DNA of 16,142 nucleotides from SZAS-79 sp038319115 (GCA_038319115.1 JBBQCV010000072.1:1-16142), one strand, 5' to 3'; positions 1-7,231 are shown, numbered from the stretch's first letter. A program made the numbers and translations. Notes: a model not told the origin generated them from the letters alone.

Positions 1-357
1 TCGCAGAAGCTGCTGAATTTCGGCTTCCAGTTCTACGACACGCCGCGTCTCTACGAAAAGAACCAGGTCGTGGCCACGCTCCCCGTGTGGAAGGGCGGCA
101 GCCAGGAAGTGAAGGTCGGCTTCATTGACGACAAGTTCATGAGCCTGCCCAAAGGTCTCGGTCCGAAGCTGAAAGTGGTGATGGAAGCGCAGGAGCCGCT
201 GACCGCCCCGGTCGCACTGGGCCAGACCGTCGGCGTGCTGCGCCTGACGCTCGACGGCCAGCCAGTGGCCGGGTTCCCGCTGCAGGCGCTCGAGGAAGTG
301 CCGCTCGCCGGCATCTTCGGCCGCGCCTGGGACACGGTGCGGCTGTGGTTCCGTTGA
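1..357 (+). CDS. dacA: D-alanyl-D-alanine carboxypeptidase (PBP5/6 family), 3' end only
   Basis: The reading frame is open from base 1 and ends in TGA at 355-357, leaving 118 C-terminal residues; the catalytic SxxK, SxN and KTG motifs lie upstream of the window. What is seen matches the C-terminal beta-sandwich domain of PBP5/6 (GFQFYDTPRLY at the start, the KVGFIDDKFMSLPKG strand region, then LGQTVGVLRL). It ends in an amphipathic helix, FGRAWDTVRLWFR, like the membrane-anchoring tail of E. coli PBP5. In the family, this periplasmic enzyme trims the terminal D-Ala from peptidoglycan pentapeptides. The next gene is a D-amino-acid transaminase, followed by ybeD-lipB-lipA; in E. coli dacA also sits beside ybeD-lipB, which is why I chose dacA over dacC. 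Family call is firm; the exact paralogue is an inference. Confidence 0.9.
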   Translation, partial: SQKLLNFGFQFYDTPRLYEKNQVVATLPVWKGGSQEVKVGFIDDKFMSLPKGLGPKLKVVMEAQEPLTAPVALGQTVGVLRLTLDGQPVAGFPLQALEEVPLAGIFGRAWDTVRLWFR

Positions 358-416
358 GCCGTTCCGCGTTCGCGATGCGCGTCTCCGGCGATTTGTCCGC
401 ATTCCACCCCGTCAAC

Positions 417-422
417 GGAGGT
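417..422 (+). promoter_or_regulatory. Ribosome binding site of dat
   Basis: GGAGGT lies 5 nt before the ATG at 428. It is a near-perfect Shine-Dalgarno sequence and fixes the start of the transaminase gene. Confidence 0.75.
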
Positions 423-427
423 CCAGC

Positions 428-1282
428 ATGAGCATCGTGTATCTGAACGGTCGTTATCTGCCGATCGAGGAAGCCACGGTATCGGTACTCGATCGCGGCT
501 TCATCTACGGCGACGGCGTCTACGAACTGGTTCCGGTCTATTGCCGGACGCCCTACCGGATGCGGCAGCACCTGGCGCGCCTGCAGCACAGCCTCGATCG
601 CATCCGGCTCGCCAATCCGCATGGCGACGCCGAATGGGAATCGATCGTCGCCGGTTTGGTCGAGCGGCAGGAATTCGACAACCAGGGCGTCTATCTGCAG
701 GTTACGCGCGGAGTCGCCAAACGCGATCACACGTTCCCGAAGGACGTCCCGGCAACGGTGTTCATGATGAGCAATCCGCTGGCAACGCCTTCGCCGGATG
801 TAGTCGAGCAGGGCGTGGCCTGCGTGACGGCCATCGACGACCGCTGGCGCAACTGCGACATCAAGTCGATCTCGCTGGTGGGCAACGTGCTGATGCGGCA
901 GTTCGCCGCGGACCGCGATGCGGTCGAGACCGTGATGTTCCGCGATGGCCTCCTGACCGAGGCAGCGGCCTCCAACGTGCTCATAGTGCAGGACGGCACC
1001 GTCATCGCGCCGCCGCGCGACAACCTGATCCTGCCCGGAATCACTTATGGCGCCATCTACGATCTCGCGCAGCAGGGCGGCATCCCATTCGTGATGCGGC
1101 CAGTGCGCGAATCCGAAGTATGGACCGCCGACGAGGTGTGGCTGACTTCATCGACCAAGGAAGTGCTCGCGATCACCACGCTCGACGGGCGCCCCGTCGG
1201 CAATGCCGCCCACGCCGGCCGTCCCGGCCCGGTGTTCAGGCAGATGTTCACCCTGTTCCAGGCAAGCAAACCGACAGCCTGA
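428..1282 (+). CDS. dat: D-amino-acid (D-alanine) aminotransferase, PLP fold type IV
   Basis: A 284-residue protein that should transfer the amino group of D-alanine to 2-oxoglutarate, giving pyruvate and D-glutamate, or run in reverse to make cell-wall D-amino acids. The residues known from the Bacillus enzyme are all present at +1 numbering: Tyr32, the carboxylate-trap residues Arg99 and His101 (KRDHTFP), the PLP Schiff-base Lys146 (CDIKSISL) and Glu178 (EAAASN), followed by the cofactor-phosphate region LPGITYGAI and SSTKEV. The Arg/His pair favours D-amino-acid transaminase over branched-chain aminotransferase or aminodeoxychorismate lyase. The start has a strong ribosome binding site at 417-422. 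The stop overlaps the ATG of the next gene (TGATG), implying translational coupling. Placed just after a D-Ala-releasing carboxypeptidase, it may recycle or supply D-alanine (inference). Confidence 0.9.
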   Translation: MSIVYLNGRYLPIEEATVSVLDRGFIYGDGVYELVPVYCRTPYRMRQHLARLQHSLDRIRLANPHGDAEWESIVAGLVERQEFDNQGVYLQVTRGVAKRDHTFPKDVPATVFMMSNPLATPSPDVVEQGVACVTAIDDRWRNCDIKSISLVGNVLMRQFAADRDAVETVMFRDGLLTEAAASNVLIVQDGTVIAPPRDNLILPGITYGAIYDLAQQGGIPFVMRPVRESEVWTADEVWLTSSTKEVLAITTLDGRPVGNAAHAGRPGPVFRQMFTLFQASKPTA

Positions 1283-1611
1283 TGCGCAGCGACCCGCTCC
1301 GTGCGGCGCCGCGCCGCGGACAGCGTGGCGCCGGCATCCGCAACACCTTCCCGATGACCTCCCTCCTCGTGTTCCCGACCGAATTCCCGATCAAGGTGAT
1401 GGGACGCGCGCGCGCCGGGTTTGCACAACTCGTGCACGACATCGTGCGCAAGCATGCACCCGACTACGACGGGGCGACGATGGAACTGCGGCCCTCGTCA
1501 GCCGGCAATTACCTGTCGGTAACCTGCGTGATCCGGGCCACGTCCCGGGACCAGATCGACGCGCTGTACCGCGACCTGAGCGGGCATCCTGACGTCACGA
1601 TGGTCCTCTGA
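1282..1611 (+). CDS. ybeD: DUF493/YbeD family protein
   Basis: The conserved core begins at MTSLLVFPTEFPIKVMG and runs through HAPDY, PSSAGNYLSV and a C-terminus ending TMVL. It aligns along its whole length with E. coli YbeD (87 residues, FPTPFTYKVMG, SSKGNYHSV, ending RMVL), a small alpha-beta protein with an ACT-like fold of uncertain role that is commonly found beside lipB. Two starts are possible. ATG at 1282 overlaps the dat stop and gives 109 residues with a basic, low-complexity 24-residue extension. ATG at 1354 gives 85 residues, matching the usual family length. Neither has a clear ribosome binding site; I give the coupled start and note 1354 as the better length match. It likely belongs to one operon with dat and lipB. 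Confidence 0.8.
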   Translation: MRSDPLRAAPRRGQRGAGIRNTFPMTSLLVFPTEFPIKVMGRARAGFAQLVHDIVRKHAPDYDGATMELRPSSAGNYLSVTCVIRATSRDQIDALYRDLSGHPDVTMVL

Positions 1612-1624
1612 CGCGGCCGTCCCG

Positions 1625-2266
1625 ATGAGCTCCGTCATCCAGGCCGCGCCGGTGGTCACGCGCGAACTCGGTTCCACCGACTATGCGACGACGTGGCGCG
1701 CGATGCAGACGTTCACCTCATCCCGCGGCGCGGATACGGCCGATGAACTCTGGATGACCGAGCATGCGCCGGTCTACACCGTGGGCCTGGCCGGCCGCCC
1801 GGAGCACCATCCGCGCGACGATGCGGGCGTTTCACTACTGCGCACCGACCGCGGCGGCCAGATCACGTACCACGGTCCAGGCCAGATCGTCGCTTACACG
1901 CTGGTCGACTTGCGCCGCCGCCACTGGGGCGTGCGCGACTACGTCCGGCGGCTCGAATCGGCGATGATAGAATTGCTCGCGCTGCATGGCCTCGAAAGTC
2001 ACGGGAGGATCGATGCGCCGGGCGTGTACGTGCGGCGCGCCGGGCAGGAGGCCAAGATCGGGGCCCTCGGGCTGCGGGTTCGTAACGGTTGCACCTATCA
2101 TGGTCTGGCGCTCAACGTCGACATGGACCTGGCGCCGTTCGCCGCCATCGATCCTTGCGGCCATCCGGGCCTCGCGGTGACGCAGACGCGCGAGCTCGGC
2201 ATCGCCGCCGGCGTCGACGAGATGCGCGCCGGTCTGGCGAAGTGCCTCGCAAGGATGCTCGGCTGA
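1625..2266 (+). CDS. lipB: Octanoyl-[ACP]:protein N-octanoyltransferase LipB
   Basis: A 213-residue protein that moves the octanoyl group from acyl carrier protein onto the lipoyl-domain lysine of 2-oxoacid dehydrogenases and GcvH, the first step of de novo lipoate assembly. The signature RGGQITYHGPGQ is at residues 76-87. The catalytic pair is present as Lys144 (KIGALGLR) and Cys178 (IDPCGHPG), the same 34-residue spacing as E. coli Lys135 and Cys169, and GCTYHGLALNVD lies between them. The length is normal for the family. It starts 13 nt after the ybeD homologue and is followed by lipA, so thioester transfer and sulfur insertion are encoded side by side. ATG 1625 is the first in-frame ATG with the conserved N-terminal region; no strong ribosome binding site is visible. 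Confidence 0.95.
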   Translation: MSSVIQAAPVVTRELGSTDYATTWRAMQTFTSSRGADTADELWMTEHAPVYTVGLAGRPEHHPRDDAGVSLLRTDRGGQITYHGPGQIVAYTLVDLRRRHWGVRDYVRRLESAMIELLALHGLESHGRIDAPGVYVRRAGQEAKIGALGLRVRNGCTYHGLALNVDMDLAPFAAIDPCGHPGLAVTQTRELGIAAGVDEMRAGLAKCLARMLG

Positions 2267-2396
2267 ATGCGCAGGACTAACCGTATGGATCGACCTTGAA
2301 CTTCATCACCCATTGTCATTTGCAATCCTTGCGCTGCACAACGCCGAGCCGCGCCGCTCATCGCGCGCCGCACACGCCGCCCCGCTCGGACCTTCC

Positions 2397-3374
2397 ATGA
2401 CGACGACCACAGCCGGTCCCGACAACGCGCCGCCTTCGGCCGCCGCGGGCGTCAAGCACAAGGGCGAGAGCAAGACTTCGCGCATCCCGATCAAGGTCGT
2501 GCAGGCCGAGCGGCTCAAGAAGCCGGACTGGATCCGCGTCCGGGCAGCGACCAGCCCGCGCTTCTTCGAGATCAAGAAGATCCTGCGCGAGCACAACCTG
2601 CACACGGTATGCGAAGAGGCCTCCTGCCCCAACATCGGCGAATGCTTCGGCAAGGGCACGGCGACATTCATGATCATGGGCGACATCTGCACCCGCCGCT
2701 GCCCGTTCTGCGACGTCGGCCACGGAAGACCGCTGGCACCCGATGGCGAGGAGCCCGGGCACCTGGGCGAAACCATTGCGCGGCTCAGGCTGCGCTACGT
2801 GGTGATCACCAGCGTGGACCGCGACGACCTGAAGGATGGCGGCGCGCAGCATTTCGTCGACTGCATCCGCGCGGTGCGGGACCAGTCCCCGTCGACCACG
2901 ATTGAGGTGCTGGTGCCGGATTTCCGCGGCAGGCTGGATCGCGCGCTCGGCATCCTCGTCGATGCGCCGCCCGATGTCATGAACCACAACCTCGAGACGG
3001 TGCCGCGCCTGTACGAGCGCGCCCGGCCCGGCGGCAACTACCGGCATTCGCTCTCGCTGCTGCAGGAATTCAAGCGCCTGCACCCGCAGGTGCCCACCAA
3101 GTCCGGCCTCATGGTCGGGCTGGGCGAGACCGACGACGAGATCCTCGCGGTGATGCGCGACCTGCGCGCCCATGCGGTCCACATGGTCACCATCGGGCAG
3201 TACCTGCAGCCCGGCCCGCACCACCTGCCGGTCGAAAGGTACGTGCACCCGGACACCTTTGCGATGTTCGAGCGCGAGGCGGGCGCGATGGGCTTTCGTC
3301 ACGCGGCCATCGGCGCGATGGTGCGCTCCTCCTACCACGCCGACCAGCAGGCGCGCGAAGCTGGCGTCGCCTAG
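2397..3374 (+). CDS. lipA: Lipoyl synthase LipA (radical SAM)
   Basis: This enzyme inserts two sulfur atoms into the protein-bound octanoyl chain made by LipB. The auxiliary-cluster motif is Cys72, Cys77, Cys83 (CEEASCPNIGEC) and the radical-SAM motif is Cys98, Cys102, Cys105 (CTRRCPFC). The C-terminal RSSYHAD at residues 310-316 supplies the conserved serine ligand of the auxiliary cluster. All cysteines sit exactly 4 residues beyond their E. coli positions, which supports ATG 2397 (325 residues versus 321). The frame stays open upstream to a TTG at 2313, but that would add 28 unconserved residues. The 130-nt gap after lipB is the largest inside this cluster. It contains TTGAAC at 2296-2301 but no convincing -10 partner, so a separate lipA promoter is possible yet unproven. 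Confidence 0.96.
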   Translation: MTTTTAGPDNAPPSAAAGVKHKGESKTSRIPIKVVQAERLKKPDWIRVRAATSPRFFEIKKILREHNLHTVCEEASCPNIGECFGKGTATFMIMGDICTRRCPFCDVGHGRPLAPDGEEPGHLGETIARLRLRYVVITSVDRDDLKDGGAQHFVDCIRAVRDQSPSTTIEVLVPDFRGRLDRALGILVDAPPDVMNHNLETVPRLYERARPGGNYRHSLSLLQEFKRLHPQVPTKSGLMVGLGETDDEILAVMRDLRAHAVHMVTIGQYLQPGPHHLPVERYVHPDTFAMFEREAGAMGFRHAAIGAMVRSSYHADQQAREAGVA

Positions 3375-3392
3375 CCCGGCGCGCTACGAAAT

Positions 3393-3408
3393 GTACCGGT
3401 ACCGGTAC
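3393..3408. repeat. 16-bp perfect palindrome, (GTACCG)n-like
   Basis: GTACCGGTACCGGTAC is its own reverse complement and is also a short tandem repeat of a 6-nt unit. It begins 18 nt after the lipA stop. It could be a protein-binding site or a chance microsatellite; there is no T tract, so it does not look like a standard terminator. Confidence 0.6.
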
Positions 3409-3478
3409 GCTGGCTGACACGAGAGCCGCGCGCCGCTTGAATCCGGCAAATCGAATGTTGTGAATTCAGGCTGCGGAC

Positions 3479-3518
3479 CGGCGGCCGGGGCGTGCCCCAA
3501 CTGCGGTGCCGGCCGCCG
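3479..3518. repeat. 10-bp inverted repeat upstream of the DUF4197 gene
   Basis: CGGCGGCCGG at 3479-3488 pairs perfectly with CCGGCCGCCG at 3509-3518. The 20-nt loop itself holds a GGGG/CCCC mini-stem at 3487-3498, which would compete with the main stem. It lies in the 221-bp gap between lipA and DUF4197. It may be a weak terminator for the lip cluster or a leader structure; with no T run the role is unclear, and in DNA this GC-rich such stems can occur by chance. Confidence 0.45.
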
Positions 3519-3585
3519 CCCGGGTCCGAATGCGGATAAGCTGGTGCGTGCTTCGGCGTTTGGCCCGAGGAGAACCCGATTCCCC

Positions 3586-3591
3586 AGGAGG
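3586..3591 (+). promoter_or_regulatory. Consensus ribosome binding site of the DUF4197 gene
   Basis: AGGAGG lies 4 nt before the ATG at 3596. This perfect Shine-Dalgarno core decides the start over the GTG at 3506 in the same frame. Confidence 0.8.
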
Positions 3592-3595
3592 CCCA

Positions 3596-4294
3596 ATGCG
3601 CAAGGAAACCAGCAGGGTGGTGCGACAGCTCGCACTGATCGCCGGCATGATCGTAGCGGGCCCGGTCGCAGCCGGGCTCGAGTCGATCAGCGGCCAGGAT
3701 GCCGCGAGCGGGTTGCGGGAGGCGCTCGTCACAGGGACACAATTCGCGGTCGACTCCCTTGGCAAGGCCGACGGTTTCTTCGGCAACGGCAAGGTAAAAA
3801 TCCCGCTGCCCGAATCGGCGCAGAAGATCGAGAAGGTGCTGCGCCAGTTCGGCATGGGCCGGCAGGCCGATGAACTCATCCTCACCATCAATCGCGCGGC
3901 CGAAGCGGCCGTGCCCGAAGCCAGGACCCTGCTGGTCGATTCGGTGCGCAGGATGAGCGTGCAGGACGCCAAGGCCATCCTCACCGGCGGGCAGGACTCG
4001 GCGACGCAGTACTTCAAGCGCACCACCAGCGACCAACTGCGCGCGAAATTCCTCCCCATCGTGAAGAAGGCCACCGCAAAGGTGAGCCTGGCGCAGAAAT
4101 ACGATGAATACGCCGGCAAGGGCGTGCACCTCGGCCTGGTGAAGAAGGAAGACGCGAACCTCGACAGCTACGTTACGCAAAAAGCGCTCGACGGGCTGTT
4201 CGTCATGGTCGCCGAACAGGAAGCCCGCATCCGCCACAACCCCGCCGAAGCCGCCAGCGGCATCCTCAGAAAAGTCTTCGGTGCAATGAAGTAA
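3596..4294 (+). CDS. DUF4197 family protein, secreted
   Basis: A 232-residue protein of a widespread but uncharacterised family. The N-terminus (basic MRKETSRVVR, then hydrophobic LALIAGMIVAGPVAA) is a typical Sec signal peptide with likely cleavage near residue 26, so the product should be periplasmic or envelope-associated. The mature part is largely alpha-helical. Features typical of DUF4197 are GLREAL near the start, FFGNGKVKIPLP, the LTGGQDSATQYF stretch in the middle, and YVTQKALDGLFVMVAEQEARIRHNP close to the end. It has its own strong ribosome binding site. It stands alone between the lip cluster and the convergent polA gene, and is followed at once by a hairpin, so it is probably monocistronic. 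No catalytic motif is recognised and the function is unknown. Confidence 0.85.
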   Translation: MRKETSRVVRQLALIAGMIVAGPVAAGLESISGQDAASGLREALVTGTQFAVDSLGKADGFFGNGKVKIPLPESAQKIEKVLRQFGMGRQADELILTINRAAEAAVPEARTLLVDSVRRMSVQDAKAILTGGQDSATQYFKRTTSDQLRAKFLPIVKKATAKVSLAQKYDEYAGKGVHLGLVKKEDANLDSYVTQKALDGLFVMVAEQEARIRHNPAEAASGILRKVFGAMK

Positions 4295-4323
4295 AGATCG
4301 GAGGGGGAACTACGCTCCGATTT
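4295..4323 (+). terminator. Putative Rho-independent terminator after the DUF4197 gene
   Basis: The stem ATCGGAG (4297-4303) pairs with CTCCGAT (4315-4321) and can be extended by a G-T and an A-T pair. It begins directly after the TAA stop and ends in a short TTT. The T tract is weak, but position and symmetry fit termination of the plus-strand gene. Confidence 0.55.
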
Positions 4324-4342
4324 CCGCCTCTGGGTTTTACGA

Positions 4343-4364
4343 GGGTGCCGCGCAGCGCGCACCC
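4343..4364. terminator. GC-rich hairpin in the convergent DUF4197/polA gap
   Basis: GGGTGC (4343-4348) pairs with GCACCC (4359-4364). CGC/GCG extends the stem inward around a GCA loop, with one bulged C. The hairpin is preceded by GGGTTTTAC on the plus strand. It may be a back-up terminator for either convergent gene; there is no T tract after it. Confidence 0.35.
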
Positions 4365-4385
4365 GTCCCCGGCAGGGGGGTAACG

Positions 4386-4407
4386 GGGGGAGGGCCGTCC
4401 CTCCCCC
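4386..4407. terminator. Hairpin in repeat copy 1, possible bidirectional terminator
   Basis: GGGGGAGGG (4386-4394), loop CCGT, CCCTCCCCC (4399-4407): nine uninterrupted base pairs, eight of them G-C, readable on either strand. The flanks are TGTT on plus and CGTTA on minus, so the U tract is poor. It probably helps separate the convergent transcripts. Confidence 0.45.
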
Positions 4408-4425
4408 TGTTCCAGACGGGTAACG

Positions 4426-4447
4426 GGGGGAGGGCCGTCCCTCCCCC
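4426..4447. terminator. Hairpin in repeat copy 2, just past the polA stop
   Basis: The same 9-bp stem as in copy 1 (4426-4434 with 4439-4447). It begins 6 nt downstream of the polA stop codon when read on the minus strand, the expected place for a polA terminator. Confidence 0.5.
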
Positions 4448-4453
4448 TGTTCC

Positions 4454-7231
4454 TCAGTGCGCCTGGTCCCAGTTGTCGCCCATGCCCACGTCGACAATGA
4501 GCTGCACGTCGAGCTGGCCGACGTTCTGCATGAGGCCGGGCAGGGCGCCGCGGACCGCTTCGGTTTCCGCCTCGGGCACCTGCAGCACGAGTTCGTCGTG
4601 GACCTGCATGACCAGCAGCGTGGCGAGCCTCTGTGCCTCGATCCATTCCTGCACGCGGATCATCGCCAGCTTGATGAGGTCGGCGGCGGTGCCCTGCATC
4701 GGCGCGTTGATTGCCGCGCGCTCGGCGGCCTGACGCCGCTGCGGGCCGCCGCTCCTGATTTCCGGCAGCCAAAGGCGGCGGCCGAACACCGTCTCCACAT
4801 AGCCGTTGGTGCGCGCCAGCTGCCGCGTCTCCTGCATGTACCTCGCAACACCCGGGTAGCGCGCGAAGTAGCTGTCGATGTAGGCCTGCGCGGTGGCGCG
4901 CTCGATGCCCAGATTCTGCGCCAGGCCGAAAGCCGACATGCCGTAGATCAGGCCGAAGTTGATCGCCTTGGCGGCGCGGCGCTCGTCCCCGGTCACCTCG
5001 TCGAGCTTGCGTCCGAACACTTCGGCGGCGGTGGCGCGGTGCACGTCGTGGCCGTGCTCGAACGCGTGGCGCAGGCCCGCGTCTCCCGACAGGTGCGCCA
5101 TGATGCGCAGCTCGATCTGCGAGTAGTCGGCGCTCACGATCTTCCAGCCCGGCGGCGCGATGAACGCTTCGCGAATGCGCCGGCCCTGCGGCGTACGGAT
5201 CGGTATGTTCTGCAGGTTGGGATCGTTCGAGGACAGCCGCCCGGTGACCGCGACGGCCTGCGAATACGTGGTGTGCACGCGCCCGGTGGCGGCGTTGACC
5301 ATGCGCGGCAGCTTGTCGGTGTAGGTCGACTTGAGCTTGGCGATGCCGCGGTACTCGAGCAGCAGCTTGGGCAGCGGGTAATCGGCGGCCAGCTCCTGCA
5401 GCACGTCCTCGTCGGTGGAGGGCTGGCCGCTGGGGGTTTTCTTCTTCACCGGCAGCCCCTGCCGTTCGAACAGGATCTCCTGGATCTGCTTGGGCGAGTT
5501 CAGGTTGAACGGCTGGCCGGCCGCCTCGTGCGCCTTCTGTTCCAGCGCGAGCATCTCCTTGCCCAACTCGTGGCTGTGTGCCTCGAGCTTGGGCGCGTCG
5601 ATCAGCACGCCGTTACGTTCCACGCGCAGGAGCACCGGCATCACCGGCAGCTCGATCGTCTCGTAGATGCGCTTGAGCTTGTCCTCGGCGGCGATCTTCG
5701 GGTACATGATGGCGTGGACCGACAGCGTGCAGTCGGCGTCCTCGGCCGAATACTGCGTCGCGCGCTCCACGTCGACTTCGGCGAACGAGATGCGCGAGGC
5801 GCCCTTTCCCGTCACCGCGTCGTAGCTGATCGTCTCCCAGCCGCAATGCCGGCGCGCGAGCGTCTCGAGGTCGTGGCGCTCATGCACTTCGAGCACGTAC
5901 GATTCCAGCAGCGTGTCGTGGGCGATGCCGCGCAGCGTCACGCCATGGTTGGCGAGGATATGCGCGTCGAACTTCAGGTTCTGCCCGACCTTCGTGGGCG
6001 TGGGGTCCTCCAACCACGGGCGCAGGATCGTGAGGGCCTGCTCGACACCCATCTGGTCCGGCGCGCCGGCATAGCGATGCGCGAGGGGCGCGTAAAACGC
6101 CTCGTCACCGAACGCGAACGACACGCCCACCAGGTTGGAGGTCATCGGCTCGAGGCCGTCGGTCTCGGTGTCGAACCCGACCAGGCCGGCCTCTGCCACC
6201 CGCGCCACCAGCGCGCGCAGTTCATCGGCGGTGATCACCATCGAGCACTTGCGCCGCGGCAGGTCCTCGCATCGCGGCGCCTCGGGCTGCGCCGCGGCTG
6301 TGCCCGCGGGCAGGGTGGCGGCGGCCGGCTCGCGCGTGCGCAGGGGCTCGTTCGCATCCGGCGCGGTGCCGTCGATCTCGCGCAGCCACGTCCGGAAGCC
6401 GTAGCGCGAAAACAACTCCCGCAGCTTGGCGATGTCGTAACCACCGGTGTGCAGGTCCTGCAGCGTCACCGGCAGTTCGCAGTCGCGCCGCATCGTGAGC
6501 AGCCAGCGTGCCTTGGGCAGCCAGTCGAGGGCGCTGCGCAGGTTGTTGCCCACCGCGCCGCCCACATCTGCCGCGTGGGCGACGATCGCGTCGAGCGAGC
6601 CGTACTGCGCAATCAGCTTGGCCGCGGTCTTGGGGCCCACCTTGTCGACCCCCGGCACGTTGTCGACGGCGTCGCCCACCAGCGTGTAGTAATCGACGAT
6701 GAGTTCGGGCGGCACGCCGAATTTCTGCTTCACCCCCTCGATGTCGAGCTTCTCGTTGGTCATGGTATTGACCAGGGTGACGCTCTCGTTGACCAGTTGC
6801 GCGAGGTCCTTGTCGCCGGTGGAGATCACGCAGCGCATGCCCGCCTTGCAGGCCTGCTCGGCCAGCGTGGCAATGACGTCGTCGGCCTCGACCCCGTCCA
6901 CGGCGATCACCGGCCAGCCCAGCGCCGCGACGATCTCGCGGATCGGCTCGACCTGCGATACGAGGTCGTCCGGCATCGGCGAGCGGTTAGCCTTGTACTC
7001 GGCATAGGCCTCGTCGCGGAAGGTCTTGGCCTTGGTGTCGAACACACAGGCGCGCCGTTCGGTGCGGTAGTCGGTGGCCAGGCGCCGCAGCATGTTGACC
7101 ACGCCGTAGATCGCGCCGGTGTGCTCGCCGGCCGGGTTCCTCAGCTCGGGCATGGCGTGGAACGCGCGGTACAGGTACGACGAGCCGTCGACCAGGAGAA
7201 GCGTATCGGGAGTTGGTTCGCGGAAATCCAC
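4454..7231 (-). CDS. polA: DNA polymerase I
   Basis: A 925-residue polymerase (E. coli 928) for Okazaki-fragment maturation and excision-repair gap filling. The 5' nuclease domain (about 1-300) has LLLVDGSSYLYRAFHA, VEADD at 114-118, GDKDL at 139-143 and GDAVDNVPG at 186-194. The 3'-5' exonuclease domain keeps its metal-binding Asp354 and Glu356 (DTETDGLEP) and YSAEDAD, so proofreading should be active. The polymerase domain has motif A Asp702 (DYSQIELR), motif B Lys755 (KAINFGLIYG) and motif C His878-Asp879-Glu880 (QVHDELV), each 3 residues below the E. coli number. No ATG is in frame near the conserved N-terminus; I take the GTG at 7231, which gives the family length. The frame runs open far upstream (to 7831), but that segment is unlike PolA and overlaps the divergent genes. 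The gene is convergent with DUF4197. Confidence 0.96.
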   Translation of the reverse strand: MDFREPTPDTLLLVDGSSYLYRAFHAMPELRNPAGEHTGAIYGVVNMLRRLATDYRTERRACVFDTKAKTFRDEAYAEYKANRSPMPDDLVSQVEPIREIVAALGWPVIAVDGVEADDVIATLAEQACKAGMRCVISTGDKDLAQLVNESVTLVNTMTNEKLDIEGVKQKFGVPPELIVDYYTLVGDAVDNVPGVDKVGPKTAAKLIAQYGSLDAIVAHAADVGGAVGNNLRSALDWLPKARWLLTMRRDCELPVTLQDLHTGGYDIAKLRELFSRYGFRTWLREIDGTAPDANEPLRTREPAAATLPAGTAAAQPEAPRCEDLPRRKCSMVITADELRALVARVAEAGLVGFDTETDGLEPMTSNLVGVSFAFGDEAFYAPLAHRYAGAPDQMGVEQALTILRPWLEDPTPTKVGQNLKFDAHILANHGVTLRGIAHDTLLESYVLEVHERHDLETLARRHCGWETISYDAVTGKGASRISFAEVDVERATQYSAEDADCTLSVHAIMYPKIAAEDKLKRIYETIELPVMPVLLRVERNGVLIDAPKLEAHSHELGKEMLALEQKAHEAAGQPFNLNSPKQIQEILFERQGLPVKKKTPSGQPSTDEDVLQELAADYPLPKLLLEYRGIAKLKSTYTDKLPRMVNAATGRVHTTYSQAVAVTGRLSSNDPNLQNIPIRTPQGRRIREAFIAPPGWKIVSADYSQIELRIMAHLSGDAGLRHAFEHGHDVHRATAAEVFGRKLDEVTGDERRAAKAINFGLIYGMSAFGLAQNLGIERATAQAYIDSYFARYPGVARYMQETRQLARTNGYVETVFGRRLWLPEIRSGGPQRRQAAERAAINAPMQGTAADLIKLAMIRVQEWIEAQRLATLLVMQVHDELVLQVPEAETEAVRGALPGLMQNVGQLDVQLIVDVGMGDNWDQAH

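Larger units (their letters stand above)
4378..4453. repeat. Two exact 36-nt direct repeats, period 40 bp
   Basis: Copies at 4378-4413 and 4418-4453 are identical, separated by 4 nt (AGAC). Each starts GGGTAACGGGGGGAGGG and ends CCCTCCCCCTGTTCC. The second copy abuts the polA stop codon complement at 4454. Each copy contains a perfect 9-bp hairpin. The preceding GTCCCCGGCAGGGGGG (4365-4380) looks like a decayed or partial further unit. The whole convergent gap (4295-4453) holds only this repeat pair and hairpins. Confidence 0.9.

Noticed and set aside
2296..2326. Possible lipA promoter (TTGAAC with a downstream TTGCAAT)
   Set aside because: The -35-like element is fair but no -10 hexamer sits at 16-18 nt spacing, so I did not list it as a feature.
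2313..2396. TTG start at 2313 giving a 353-residue LipA
   Set aside because: The extra 28 residues are unlike LipA N-termini, and the ATG at 2397 gives cysteine positions matching E. coli with a constant offset of 4.
2358..3338. A 326-codon minus-strand open frame opposite lipA
   Set aside because: LipA is complete with all cluster-binding residues on the other strand; this frame is a shadow.
3460..3873. Plus-strand frame with CPNCG, resembling half a zinc ribbon
   Set aside because: Only one CxxC is present, the frame then overlaps the DUF4197 gene out of phase, and there is no ribosome binding site.
4378..4453. CRISPR-like repeat or G-quadruplex
   Set aside because: There are only two copies separated by 4 nt, with no spacers and no cas genes. 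The G runs have complementary C runs beside them, so hairpins explain the sequence better.
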